From the NCBI RefSeq assembly GCF_002775205.1, contig NC_036443.1:20555266-20619265 (forward strand): DNA of 64,000 bases, read 5' to 3'. The stretch comes from Xiphophorus maculatus (lineage: Eukaryota; Chordata; Actinopteri; Cyprinodontiformes; Poeciliidae). This document shows, piece by piece, positions 37,899 through 48,731 of the stretch. The notes below the pieces were generated by a model. It searched no databases. It was not told the DNA's origin and saw only the letters and a list, made by a program, of their open reading frames with translations. The translations under genes and the position numbers were made by a program. Position 1 is the first letter of the stretch, and every line of letters starts with the position of its first letter.

Positions 37899-38552
37899 AG
37901 AGTTTTAGTCATATTAACAGCTGAAAGGATTCTCTTCCTTGTTTTGCTGAAATGTAGCTCACGCCTGAAAATGTTCTCGGTGTTTATCTGGTTAGTTTGT
38001 TGCCACATGCTAATAATCTTTCTCTTTTGTGTCTGCTATCCCAGCACCTATCTCTATACCCACACCCATTTATGTTTCTCAAGACACTCCAAACTTTGCT
38101 GTCACTCCAATAACCTTACCAATTCTCCCAGACCATGGTAGTGTGGTAAAGAGCAGTCAGGTGAGGTGATTACCTGGCGTCGACCTAATGTGCGGTTGCT
38201 GTAGATGCATTATTAAATAATTAGACAAAATAATTGTAAGTAAACATAAAAACACAAATGTATAAATCTGATTCGCAGAATATTCCGGTTGGATCATTTG
38301 TACCCACCTTTGGTCCTTAAACGCACCGTCAGTCTTGAAACATGCGCTGTTCACCATTATTACCGCCAGAGGTCGCTGATCATGCAAAGAGGAGAGCGTT
38401 TCAGGCGAAAAGAATGAGTCATGAGATACACCCAGGGAATAGCCTGACTTTTATTTTGGTTTTACTGTAAAAATAAATAAATAAGATAAAATCATGGTCA
38501 CTGAGTTGAAGTTGTTGTGTCAGGTATCATCAGGTGTGGAGGAAACCATTTT

Positions 38553-39108
38553 ATGGATCCATCAGTGAGAAAGAAGAGTACATGTAAATCTACCATTCTA
38601 AATTATCCTCTGACAAGGCCTCACCTTTGCACAGATTATTAATATGTGGTTTATTTTGCGAGAAAGGAAATACGAGAGCAGCTGAAGAGGCAGATGGAGG
38701 AGAAGTGCGTGGAACTGAAGCTGCAGCTAGCTAGTAAAGTAAAAGAAGCAGAGCATCTCATAGCGGTGGACCGCCTCGCCCTATCTAGTGAGAGACAACA
38801 GCGAATTCAGCAGACCAAAGCAATGGCAATCTACAGAGATGAGAACAAGAGGGTACGGTCCCAATCATGCATTATGCATCCATTACCAATCCCTCTGTGT
38901 ACTAAAATATGCTGAAAATGCTTCCTGGAGCACGCTTTGAGGTTATAGTAAAAGGTCTTGTTTTTTTTTTTTTCAGTTGTACTTGTTTTGTGTGCAGCTA
39001 ATGGAACAGAGCAGGAGGGACAGAGCACTAACACATTCCCAGGAGGCCCTGAAGGAGAGAGAGCTGCTGCGCCTTAACCCCATTAACTGGAGTGGAACAC
39101 TGACATGA
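38553..39108 (+). CDS. Small basic coiled-coil protein, unnamed, about 100 aa
   Basis: I do not recognise the family. Exon 38667-38852 is open and highly charged (IREQLKRQMEEKCVELKLQL; further on AEHLIAVDRLALSSERQQRI). It ends at a GT donor after AAGAGG. Exon 38998-39108 joins in phase and ends LLRLNPINWSGTLT-stop. AATAAA follows at 39224. The best start is ATG 38553 (MDPS) with a donor at 38565 and an AG acceptor at 38665-38666, giving 102 aa, but this first join is inferred: an in-frame TAA at 38640 excludes simple read-through. The protein is Glu/Arg/Lys/Gln-rich with predicted helix and no signal peptide. Human EFCAB12 lies downstream of MBD4 in this orientation, but no EF-hand is visible. 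Its look resembles small axonemal or microtubule-associated helical proteins, which is only a guess. Confidence 0.6.
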
Positions 39109-39223
39109 CTCCAAGTAGCCAAAACCTGCAATTCAGGCTTCTTCTCAGCCAGTGAGGAGTAAACCCTCAGTTTGAAATGAAACAAAAAAGTGATGGAAAA
39201 AGAAAGCATATTATGTTAAGTGG

Positions 39224-39229
39224 AATAAA
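39224..39229 (+). terminator. Polyadenylation signal of the small coiled-coil gene
   Basis: AATAAA 116 bases after the stop at 39108. It supports the 38.5-39.1 kb locus being an independent transcription unit. Confidence 0.45.
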
Positions 39230-39429
39230 CATAAAATATGGGCTTAGTGTTTTGTTTTTTCTTATAAATATAAATATGGAGAAAAAATGTCTTGAGATCT
39301 AATTATAGCTTAGCTTATTAAAACTCAAAATTGTGTTTCTGGACACAAAATAACATTAAACCATTTAAAAAAACTAAAAAGGTGTATACATGTCCAGTAC
39401 AGTACAAGATCTCAATGATTGATCAAGTT

Positions 39430-39990
39430 TCATTTTGCATGAATTACTGCATCAAAGCACAAAGCAGCGTGGCATGAAGACGATCAGGCTGCAGCGGAGG
39501 TTTAATGGAAGCCCAGGTTGCTTTAACACCAAACTTCGCTTTTCTCCATTGTTGAGTCTGCTGTCTCGCTTTTTCCTTTTGATGCTGAAAAATTCAATCA
39601 GCATTTCCTTAAAGATCTCCCAGTCAATTTCTGCACCGACCTTGATCTAGAATACACAAACACCAGCAGATAACATGGCTCCCCAGACCAACACTGATTG
39701 GAAACTACTCACTGGACCTCAAGCCTGGGCCTCGCCACTCTACCTCTCGGACCTTATGTTTTTTCAAATGACATGCAGGACTTTAAAAGAAAGGATTTGC
39801 AGTCATCTAGTCCTTTCTCTCCTAAAGTAAGAAGCTCCTGATGTTGTCCTTGTCTTAGGAGGGACTCTAGACAAGCAATGCAACAGCTGTGGCCCTGGTC
39901 CTGGATACATCAGTGTGGGAAATCAGATTCCAACTACAGTTTGCACAGAATTCTTCCATGGGCTTTGTTTCAGGGCCATTTTCAGCCATG
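39430..39990 (-). mobile_element. Degenerate Tc1/mariner relic of a second family, minus strand
   Basis: On the minus strand 39650-39440 reads KRKKRDSRLNNGEKRS, then KQPGLP and VFMPRC. This is the shape of the transposase end normally reading KRKMRDTRPNN..WAS..SMPRR. Upstream, GAGCCATGTTATCTGCTGGTG (minus, about 39682-39662) and a GTATCCAGGACCAG stretch (about 39907-39894) match earlier parts of the same element. An AG before ATCAAGG gives a false splice-site look. No live reading frame. Confidence 0.6.
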
Positions 39991-40059
39991 TTTTATCTTT
40001 CACACAACTTTTCATTGACATATTTACCAACAGCAATATGAAAAACCTACACTACCCAC

Positions 40060-40127
40060 ACTACACTGCTTCTTTAATAAGTAGCTATATTCTTCAACAA
40101 AGCTCCTTATTAAAGAAATAGTGTAGT
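40060..40127. repeat. 22-bp inverted repeat with 24-base loop
   Basis: The arms at 40060-40081 and 40106-40127 pair over 22 positions with two adjacent mismatches. The shared ends are ACTACACT and TTCTTTAATAAG. It lies in the intergenic gap between the small coiled-coil gene and creld1. The size suits either a foldback element or a pre-miRNA-like hairpin, but nothing else supports a small RNA. Confidence 0.55.
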
Positions 40128-41309
40128 CCACTGCTTACTGGACTACAGTCATGTCAGCAGTCTTTGTCGTCATGATTGTGTTGAGCATAACATGACCATG
40201 TACTGTTTTATTGCATGATAACAAATGCAATAAAACAAATGTTAATATTTCTAAAATTAATAATAATACCATTAACTACTGACATTATCACTTGTAAATA
40301 GATCAGTGTGCAATTATACTATAATTTTTTTGACAGTCAAAAACATTTAAATTCCTGAAATTGTTTTATAATATATATTAAACTGGTACTATTTTATTTG
40401 CCCAAACATTTTTCTTTGTCTTCTGTTTCTCTGCCACTTCATCAAACATAGTTTTCCATTTTTCAGCAGTTAAAATAGTCTATCAAAAAACAAAGCCTAC
40501 AAAAAAGTAAAATCTCCTTTTATTGTAAAGCAAACACCTGTGGACGATTCCAGTCCAGGTAAATAAGGATCGATAAAATGACCAAATGGATCAGAGGTGT
40601 TAGCGTTATGGCTCTCCAAAATAATCTCTGAATTACAGCTGAATGTTTGCATTGATAATACAAACAACTAAATATTCACAAACATAAATAAAGCTTTTTT
40701 TTATATAAAGAAAAAAAAAAGGCAACAGAAATTGGCCTGAATTATCCAGATTGCACTCACTCACTCCTTTTACATTTAAATAAATAATCCAGCAGCTAAA
40801 AAAGTAAAAACAATCATGCTAGAGTAAACGATAAATTTAAACAGTGCAGTACTTCTGATTTCAAATGAACATAACATGCATTGTGACACAAACATTCACA
40901 GAGGAAGAGGTATAAAGTCATCCAGTGAAAAAAAAACCTCATGATATAAACCTCCTCAGACTCTATTTAGGGTCAGTTTGAGGGGACAGTGTTGATCTAA
41001 GTGCATGCCCATAGCTACCATTTGGAGTACAGCAGTAACCTGACACAGGCAAAGCTTATGGTAGGGAATGAAGTTCAGGTATTTTATATTAGTGCGGTGT
41101 TGCTTCATTCATGACATCATAGTCTTCACCTTTTCTTGCATAATCCTCTTCATCAATTATACATTAATTAATCCAAGCCCTTATAAATTACATAATTAAT
41201 CCCTGAAAGGCTAGCATTGAAGATAACGTCCCACCTTCGGTCAAGTCTTAGTCACCTCTTCTGGCTGGTATCCCCAGCTCCCTCTGTTACACAGACACGT
41301 GAAGACAGT
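40128..41309. other. Intergenic and creld1 3' UTR
   Basis: About 1.2 kb downstream of the creld1 stop codon on the minus strand. It is AT-rich and presumably contains the creld1 3' UTR. TTTATT at about 40519, AATAAA on the minus strand, is a possible poly(A) signal. No gene or named element. Confidence 0.4.
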
Positions 41310-44274
41310 CTAACGTCCCTTCAGAAATCCATCCAGCATGTAGTCTCCCTTCTCTGTCAGCCAATATCCAGCCATAGCAGCCACTCCTCCAATAAAAATG
41401 GCTGTGAACACCATGTCTCCCTTGGCTGCAAGTGTGGCGAGGGCACAGATTATGACGCCGAAGAACATCTGCTGCAGCACAAGAACCTCATCATCCGTCA
41501 TGTCGTCAAACAGACCTTTCTCTGGGCCAGCTGAGGAGGCAAGACGAAAGCAAACTCAGATTTCAGAGTCCAAACTTCACCGAGATCTCCTTATGGATTG
41601 CTTTCCAACAATGAGGTCAACATTTGCATTACTGATGCCGTTTTTACGCACAATTTTCTTCCCAGTATTTCTTGCACATAAACTTTAGATTTATATCCTA
41701 CATGTGTCTTCAAATGTATAGACACAGTGCCTTCTTTCCCTAAGAACTACAAACATCAATGTGTTTTAATTGTCTCTCTCCATACGGCTCTGTTACCACC
41801 CTAGGTGCCATGTTACAAACTTTTTTTTATGAGACTTAAAAATATGTAAATGGAAAAATACTTAATGTACAAATCAGCTGTATTTAAATACAGCAGAAGG
41901 CATTAAACACTGGCAGCATTGATTCTAATCCAAACTATTCAGAGAAAATACAGAGACGGGAGACTAGTTTTGGTTCATACTGCTTTGCCTAAAACCTGAT
42001 ACTCACCAGGTGGCTTATTCTCCACACAAATGCTGTCTCTTCTGATGAATCCCTCAGCGCAGTCGCAGTGGAAGGAGCCCTCCTCGTTGATGCAGGCCTC
42101 GTTCAGTCCGGGGCAGGCTATTGCGCGTTCGCTACATTCATCTACATCTGAGAGGGAACGCACAGTAAAATGGCTGAACCTCCACCAGGATAACCTTATG
42201 TGTTAAAAATTACACCGATAATTAATGACAGTTTAAATACCAAGACACTTGGCTCCTTTCAGTCTGTAGCCACGCGCACATTTCTTACAGCGAGCAGGAC
42301 CGCTGCCCATGCAGCCCACACATGCCTGGTCACAGCCTGGAAGGTGAAACGGTCAGCATCATTACTGTCAATGTGATGCTCTGCCAGCTAGCAGAAGAGC
42401 AACTGCCTACTGTGGTCAAGTTTGTAGTTTCCACAACCATCACAGTTCATGATTCTTAAGTTTTCTTAATACAAACAGCATTTCCTAACCAATTATAGGA
42501 TCCAGTTAATTACTTCATATTGGTAATTGATGCTCTTACTCTGACTTAATTTTCAAAAACCTCACAGAGACTGAAAATATCTGACTGCTATTTTCTCAAC
42601 AATAACCCTCACACCGACCCGTGTTGCTTTCAAACCATTCGGTCTCTTGTCAGGGTGCATGCTGGCCAATTGAAACAACCAGCATGATTTTGTTTGCTAG
42701 AGATCAATAAATATTGAAGGAGCCATACCTCTGCATTCATAGGATCCCTCTATGTTGTGACAGTAAGTGTTGGAAGGACATCGAGCCAGCTCTGTGCCGC
42801 ACTCATCAATGTCTACAAGAGACATGGTAAAAGTCACGGGAAGTGTATTCATCCAAATTTGCTAAAGAAAAAACAACCAAATTCACACTCACCCACACAC
42901 TTGTTGTCATGAAGGATCCACCCAGGTTTGCAGGCGAGGCACTTGTAGTCCTGTGGCCCTGAGCATTTCTTACAGGAGTGGAAGCACGCTAAACGTGGAC
43001 GAGAACCGTTAACATCAAACCGATATCCGCTCCGGTTGAACATGACGCCGATTTGAAAATGTGTAAACAGCAGTTTGGAAATGGCTCACCTGCACAAGCC
43101 CCTGCGCTGTCATTGGAGCTCTTCTCCCGGAAGTAACCATCAGCACAGCTCTGGCACAGCTGGCCCGAGTAACCCGGGTCGCAGACACACTCCCCATCTC
43201 CCAGACGAGTGCCCTCACCCTCACATCGGCCCAGACCTCCACACACACCCCCAGGTCCGGATGGGCACTCTTCAAATTAGCACGATTACAATGATCAGCT
43301 CTTTGCTTAAATACTGCAGCAATGAAGGAAGTAAGCAAGGATGTAGAATCTGTTTTTTTTATTGTACTAACATAAAGTAACCTGCTTGTGCACACCTTTG
43401 CAGTCAGGCCCAAAGTGTCCAGGTGGGCAGCACAGTGTTAGCTGCTCAATGCAGAGCCACTCAAACAGATCTGGTGCCTCCTGCTGCCTGGAAAACAAAC
43501 AAAATGTTCAAACAAGCTCATGATAACACAGCATGATTACACAGAAGAAGCCATAAATGTTTTCATCTGTTTTGATCTATAGGGTAATAAAACAAACTTA
43601 TTAAAGGCAGGTTTATAATGAAAAATAAAAAACTTGTCTTTAACACCTGTAATAATTTTAGCTGAGCTGTACCTGTGGAACCACCACGTCTCAACCTGGT
43701 CTTCTATCTGCTCCAGCAGACGGTTACATTCAAAATCTGTTTTCTCACAAGCGGCTTCGACGATCTCCAAAAGCCGAGTCTCACTAAAACGAGGAGACGA
43801 TAATTAGGCAGAGGCTGAACCACAGAAAAATGCGAGTAATAAATACACGAAGAAGAAAATCAACATTTAAAACCAAAAAACATTCTAGAGAAAGTATTGA
43901 ATAATAGATAAAACAGATGTAAATTACAAATGGTCACAGTATCTCAACAGTAAGCTGCAGAGACTATTCCTACCTGCGTGCATACTTAGCCAGCTTCTCC
44001 TCCTCCCATGCAGTGTTGCCGCCACCAAAGTTCTTGTTTGCCGTTTTTTCTAATCCCTACACAAAAACTTACATTTTTTAATCCTTCAGTTTGAAACAAA
44101 GAAATAAAAGCATGATAAAAAGATGTCAAGGGAAAATTTACAGTTAATCAGATTTACCTTAATGAAGCTTTCAGTGAGTTTTCTGCAGGTTTGACATGGC
44201 GCAGTCTGGACTTTCTCCACAGAGAGCTCTGACAGAAGCACCAGAGCAGGCAGCAAAGGCCAGACTCCCCTCAT
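41310..44274 (-). CDS. creld1: Cysteine-rich with EGF-like domains protein 1, ten coding exons, complete
   Basis: ER/cell-surface matricellular protein of heart development. Exons (minus): 44274-44158, 44056-43974, 43783-43673, 43487-43396, 43269-43090, 42988-42893, 42812-42729, 42336-42241, 42147-42007, 41530-41310; 1221 nt, 406 aa (human 420). It has a signal peptide (MRGVWPLLPALVLLSELSVE), then the conserved Trp/Glu-rich region (NFGGGNTAWEEEKLAKY; ETWWFHR), EGF-like and furin-like cysteine repeats (CEGEGTRLGDGECVCDPGY; CKKCSGPQDYKCLACKPGW), two calcium-binding EGF modules (DIDECGTELARCPSN; DVDECSERAIACPG), and two C-terminal membrane helices (QQMFFGVIICALATLAAKGD; VFTAIFIGGVAAMAGYWL). From exon 5 onward most exons split the first codon after G, as in EGF genes. 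The neighbour upstream on the same strand is il17rc, as in human. Confidence 0.97.
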
Positions 44275-44896
44275 GATCCTTCAGAGGACAAACAGAAAAT
44301 ATGTGCTTCACCAGAACAGGCAGACAGTCTCCAAAGTTTGAAGCAACAAGTTTATCTTCTAAAATTCTTCTGCACCGAGTGTAATTTTCTTTGCAATTAT
44401 TAATTTGAAAACTTACCTAAAACCTTAAAAGCTGCTTGGTAAGACAGCCAACACTATTCCACATCTGAAAAACTGCTTACTGCTGATACAGTATTACAGA
44501 GTAATACAAGCAACCTTGTATTACTCTGATTTACCAAAGTTCTTATTGGCTTGATTCCTACATATGTATGCATTTTTCTTCAGAAAACTGAAGCCGTTAA
44601 ACCATGAGATCAAATTACATTTTGTACCTCTATGTTCCTCGCATGCGAACGTTAACTGAAAAGCAAGCTTTCAGTTTCTCTCCCCTCTATGCTTGAAATG
44701 CATTCCAGTCTGAACTAAAACTGTCAGAACTTGTATAAGCGAGATCTTTCTGATCTTAAGAAACCAACAACAGAAACAGTCCCTGTTTTAAATTTTAAAT
44801 TGTTACCGTTTTATTTATTTTTAATTTGTCTTGCCCACTACGACATTTCCATTCTTGGTCAGGTCAACTTTTAGAGTTCTTGAGCTTAATAAGACT

Positions 44897-44941
<45 letters not shown>

Positions 44942-45720
44942 GTACACAGGTGATCAATGTTGTCCAATAATGTTCCATTGTAGCAGATAGGGCTGCCCTT
45001 TCGATGAAATGCATGATTTACCTGCTTCTATGTCTACTGCACTGTAAAATTCAACGTTCATGCTAATGAGAAAATAAAGAGAAATTAAAACAACAGTAAA
45101 CTTTAAACAAGGGTGGATAAGCAATTAAACTACAATTTTAAGGCAAGGTAAGGTACAATTGAAGATATTAACCCACTGAACTAGTAGTACATCTCATATA
45201 CCAACATTTATTTATCACTTATATAAATCATATGTATGTAACATTCTGCACACTAACGTAGTAATAAAAACAGCAAAATAAGCTGTTTATCCAGGCTAAG
45301 ATGCTCTGACTTCAATGTTAGCTCAGCAACATCAGCACCAGCTAAGGTCAGCTAGCTGCTAGCTTTAGCCAACCGTATCTATAAGACTGCTCTTCTGGCC
45401 ACCACTGTTTATTTGGAGGCATTATTCAATCACATATATATAGCGCTAAATCATTTTACCTCCATGTTTTTGCTTTGAGATCTTTATTTTTGTACCTTAT
45501 TATTAAACCACAACGTCTGCTGCACCACCGACAGATCGTCTCCGTCCCTGCTGGCTCACTGTCACCTGAAAGCCGGGCAACTTCACATTTTACGAATCCT
45601 CCTTTAACTTTAACTTTTCAGCCAAAGACTGTTTGATTAACGCTGGAAGTGCTCCTGCAACAACCGTGGCGCTGGACTGCAGTGGGACGGGCAAAAACTA
45701 CACTCCGCTGGGATGAATGA
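44275..45720 (-). promoter_or_regulatory. creld1 5' region: probable non-coding exon and promoter
   Basis: An AG acceptor at 44280-44279, just before the ATG, and a GT donor at 45565-45564 (CTTTCAG/GTGACA) suggest a non-coding first exon ending at 45566 and a 1.3-kb 5' UTR intron. The 45490-45720 stretch is the GC-richest nearby and would hold the promoter. CCAAT-type motifs occur just beyond (ATTGGC at 45724, CCAATC at 45804). The exon is inferred from splice-site fit only. Confidence 0.4.
44897..44941. repeat. (TAA)n microsatellite
   Basis: About 15 uninterrupted TAA/AAT units inside the putative 5' UTR intron of creld1. Confidence 0.9.
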
Positions 45721-48700
45721 ATGATTGGCTTCTAGTCTCTTCTGTGTTTTCCATGGAGCTGCTGCCACGCAGGATATGACGTTGCTGGGATTTAATCTAT
45801 CAGCCAATCACACATCAGAGCCGTCACACCCATTTATAATATATTAATGGTCATATATCCTTTTCTTTACTGAAATGACAAATTATTAAATTAATCTATT
45901 ATTCATTTCGAGTGGCTTAATTTTTATATTTATATTTAATTGATTCTTCTAGTCGTTTTTAAAACGTTTTTTCCCCCCTTTTTTTATACACACCTTATTT
46001 ATATGAAATCTGACAGAATTTCATACACTGAGAAGCTGAATGCACTGCTCTTGTATAACTGTGTTTACTTTTAAATGAAAAGTATTTATTTGTAGATTTA
46101 GTAACATTGCATGACTGTTTGAAGGATGACATGTTATTTTTGCATTCACTACTTTTAGTGTTAGAAATTACAAGTTTCAAGACTGGAAAATTAATGGGGA
46201 CCTAAAGCCTTTAGGGGACTTTAGGTCCCCTAAAGTCAACATTTAATGAAGGAGAGTTATATAATAGAATTCTGACCACAAAATCCAATAGGATTTTCAG
46301 ACTTCAGTTTCGTTTGGTGTCATTTCTAGATTTATGTTCTGAGTTCAGAAGTTAATGGAGAACACAGTTGGCACTAAATGTATGATTTTTTTACTATTAT
46401 TATTTTGTTCTGGGAATTCTCAAAATTTTCTCCATGATACTGCTCAGTTGAAACTATTTTAGAACAACCTTGAACAGCTAATCTTTTAATTGTGGTACCA
46501 TTTTTCTGTGTATATCACTGAAGACAATCCAGTGGCATGTATATGTGCATACATTTTAGTATGTGCTTAAAAATGAGTACCTACCACATTTTAGGACCCA
46601 TATTGTACGCCAAAGCTCATCTTTTAACCACTACCATTGCAAACAAGACAGCGCTCTATCTACCACCACAGTCTCACTGTTTGCATACTGCAGCACCCTA
46701 TCTTTGCAAACACACTTTGTTGTTTTAATATTATTTTTTATTTGCTGAGCCTGTTGAGTTTTTTGGAAGTCAAGGGAATAAACAGCAAACAGGATATATT
46801 ATCACTGGAAGTACCTTATCCTGTCCTCTACACAGTTACGTTACGTACTGTATTGATTTGATAAGTTTTATGTTGAAAAAATGATTAGAAAAAGTGTTTG
46901 TTCTACCTAATTTTGCTTTGTAGTCATATTTGTACTTTAAATGTATTTTTTTGTCTCTGCTTACACAATTTTACAATGTATCAGATGTAATGTTCACAGC
47001 TATAAAAAGCTCACCTATGTAAATAATTTCTTGGATGGCTACTTTTTTAATGTTGAGTAAAAACATGTTTAATGAGCGCTTCTCTTGAGTATTGTTTTAT
47101 CCGACTCATACACTGCATCTGCAGTGCTCCATATTATCCATACAACCAAAGTGATGTTTGCTGACTGGTACGTCTCTCTCAGTTGTTTTTAAAAACTGCT
47201 TTATTGTGCTATAATCTATGTTGTAACATTCAAATAACTTTTATTGTGAAATTGTAGTAAGTCAAAATAAAGTTTCTGTTATTTATTCAGATATGAGCAA
47301 TAACTGTTTATAGACAAGTACAATAATGCTTTATTCAATCCCATATTAAAACATTTAAAAGAAATCACAGTATAAAACCAACTCAGAATTCCTGAGCAAA
47401 CCATATAGCATATTTACATGTGTAGTCTCTCATATATATAAATTTTTTCTTTCATGAATTGTAGGGTTTTTACTGTCCAGATGAATTGCAAGAACATCAT
47501 GTACAGGTAAAATGACTTAAATACACACAGTGCCTCTGGAAAGGTTGGTATAAATATCAAGAGCATGCTACACTGAAAATGCTCTTTTTGAGGTTTTGTG
47601 TTAATGCCATTTTGCTTTTTCAAGATCACAAACATAATTTGCAAACTCCTAAAAATATCTTCTATTTTTAATGCATTTTGTTTTTCCAGGTAGTATCATG
47701 TTTCAGTGCTGGATCATGTTTCTCTTAAGAGTTAGCTGCTCAAGCTTTACTGATCTAATATTTATCATATAAAACTGTTCTTGCTGCTAAACACATAGCA
47801 TCCAGGCTTATCAAGCTGATATTACTGTTTGATAAACCTAACTAGCAAAACTGTTGAACAATATGATGCTTCAACATGTCCTAAAGCAATTTCCATGTTG
47901 TCCTCATGCACGAGTGTTTTCTTCCAGACATGCCAGATTCCTCCCTAAGTTCAGAAACATGGTTCACTGGTCTCTTCAAACTAACTGCAGGTGTTCGTAT
48001 GTATTTTCTGAACTCTGAGTTCAAATTTTCTCCCTGTGCAGGTGTGGGTTTTCTCCAGTTACTTCACTTTCTTCACATTGTCCAAACTAAGTGTGCCAAG
48101 TTTTTCTTTCAAGTCCCCCCAGGTGGCGGTACATGTCTGTGTGATTGTTTGCCTTTTGTGTTTCTGTGTTGCCATGTCCTGGATCAGCAACCTAACCTAG
48201 TCCGCACAATATATTGCAAATTATCGCAATATCAATGTGCGCAATAATCATATTTCAAAGGACTGTTTGGAGTGAAATAATTCCAGATAATATATTCCAA
48301 GACTTATGAAATTGCATTTTCTTCCAATATTAATCTAGTTGGACACGGCCTCACTGCAGCAAATACTCTCACTGGACACTAATAACATTGACCCAAAATG
48401 CTAAAGATCACAGAGTGTAAGAAGCACAGACAATAGAGACAAGAAGGAAAATATTAGGCATATCGTAACTGATATCATCAATCCAATACTTACCAATATT
48501 ATTTCCACTGAAAGATGTTCTAATGTCATGCAGTTGTGTCCTAACTCTTAACTGCCTTCTGTTCAATGACTTCTGGAGACACTTGGAGATCATCAAGCAT
48601 CAGCATCCCACGACACAGTAAGGATAACACAAACAGAAAATTGATATATTTGTGCATTAATTGAGGTATCAACTCAACTCCAGGTACACTGGAGCCTCCC

Positions 48701-48731
48701 ATAACTTGTCCTTTACGATCCTCTCTAGTTG
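45721..48731. other. Intergenic between creld1 and il17rc (3 kb)
   Basis: AT-rich gap between two genes in tandem on the minus strand. It holds the creld1 upstream region at one end and the il17rc 3' UTR at the other. It contains a 12-bp perfect hairpin at 46196-46230. Around 48190-48500 a stretch rich in ATATTGCAA/ATCGCAATATC/GATATCATC motifs resembles an eroded repeat. Open frames of 61-113 residues show no domain. Confidence 0.5.
46196..46230. repeat. Perfect 12-bp inverted repeat (hairpin)
   Basis: GGGGACCTAAAG (46196-46207) and CTTTAGGTCCCC (46219-46230) are exact reverse complements with an 11-base loop that itself contains CCTTTAGGGGA. Strong stem in otherwise AT-rich intergenic sequence. 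Confidence 0.6.

Noticed and set aside
39435..39650. A separate minus-strand exon with an AG acceptor at 39651
   Set aside because: The translation follows the end of a Tc1/mariner transposase and continues upstream as the same element, so it is a relic.
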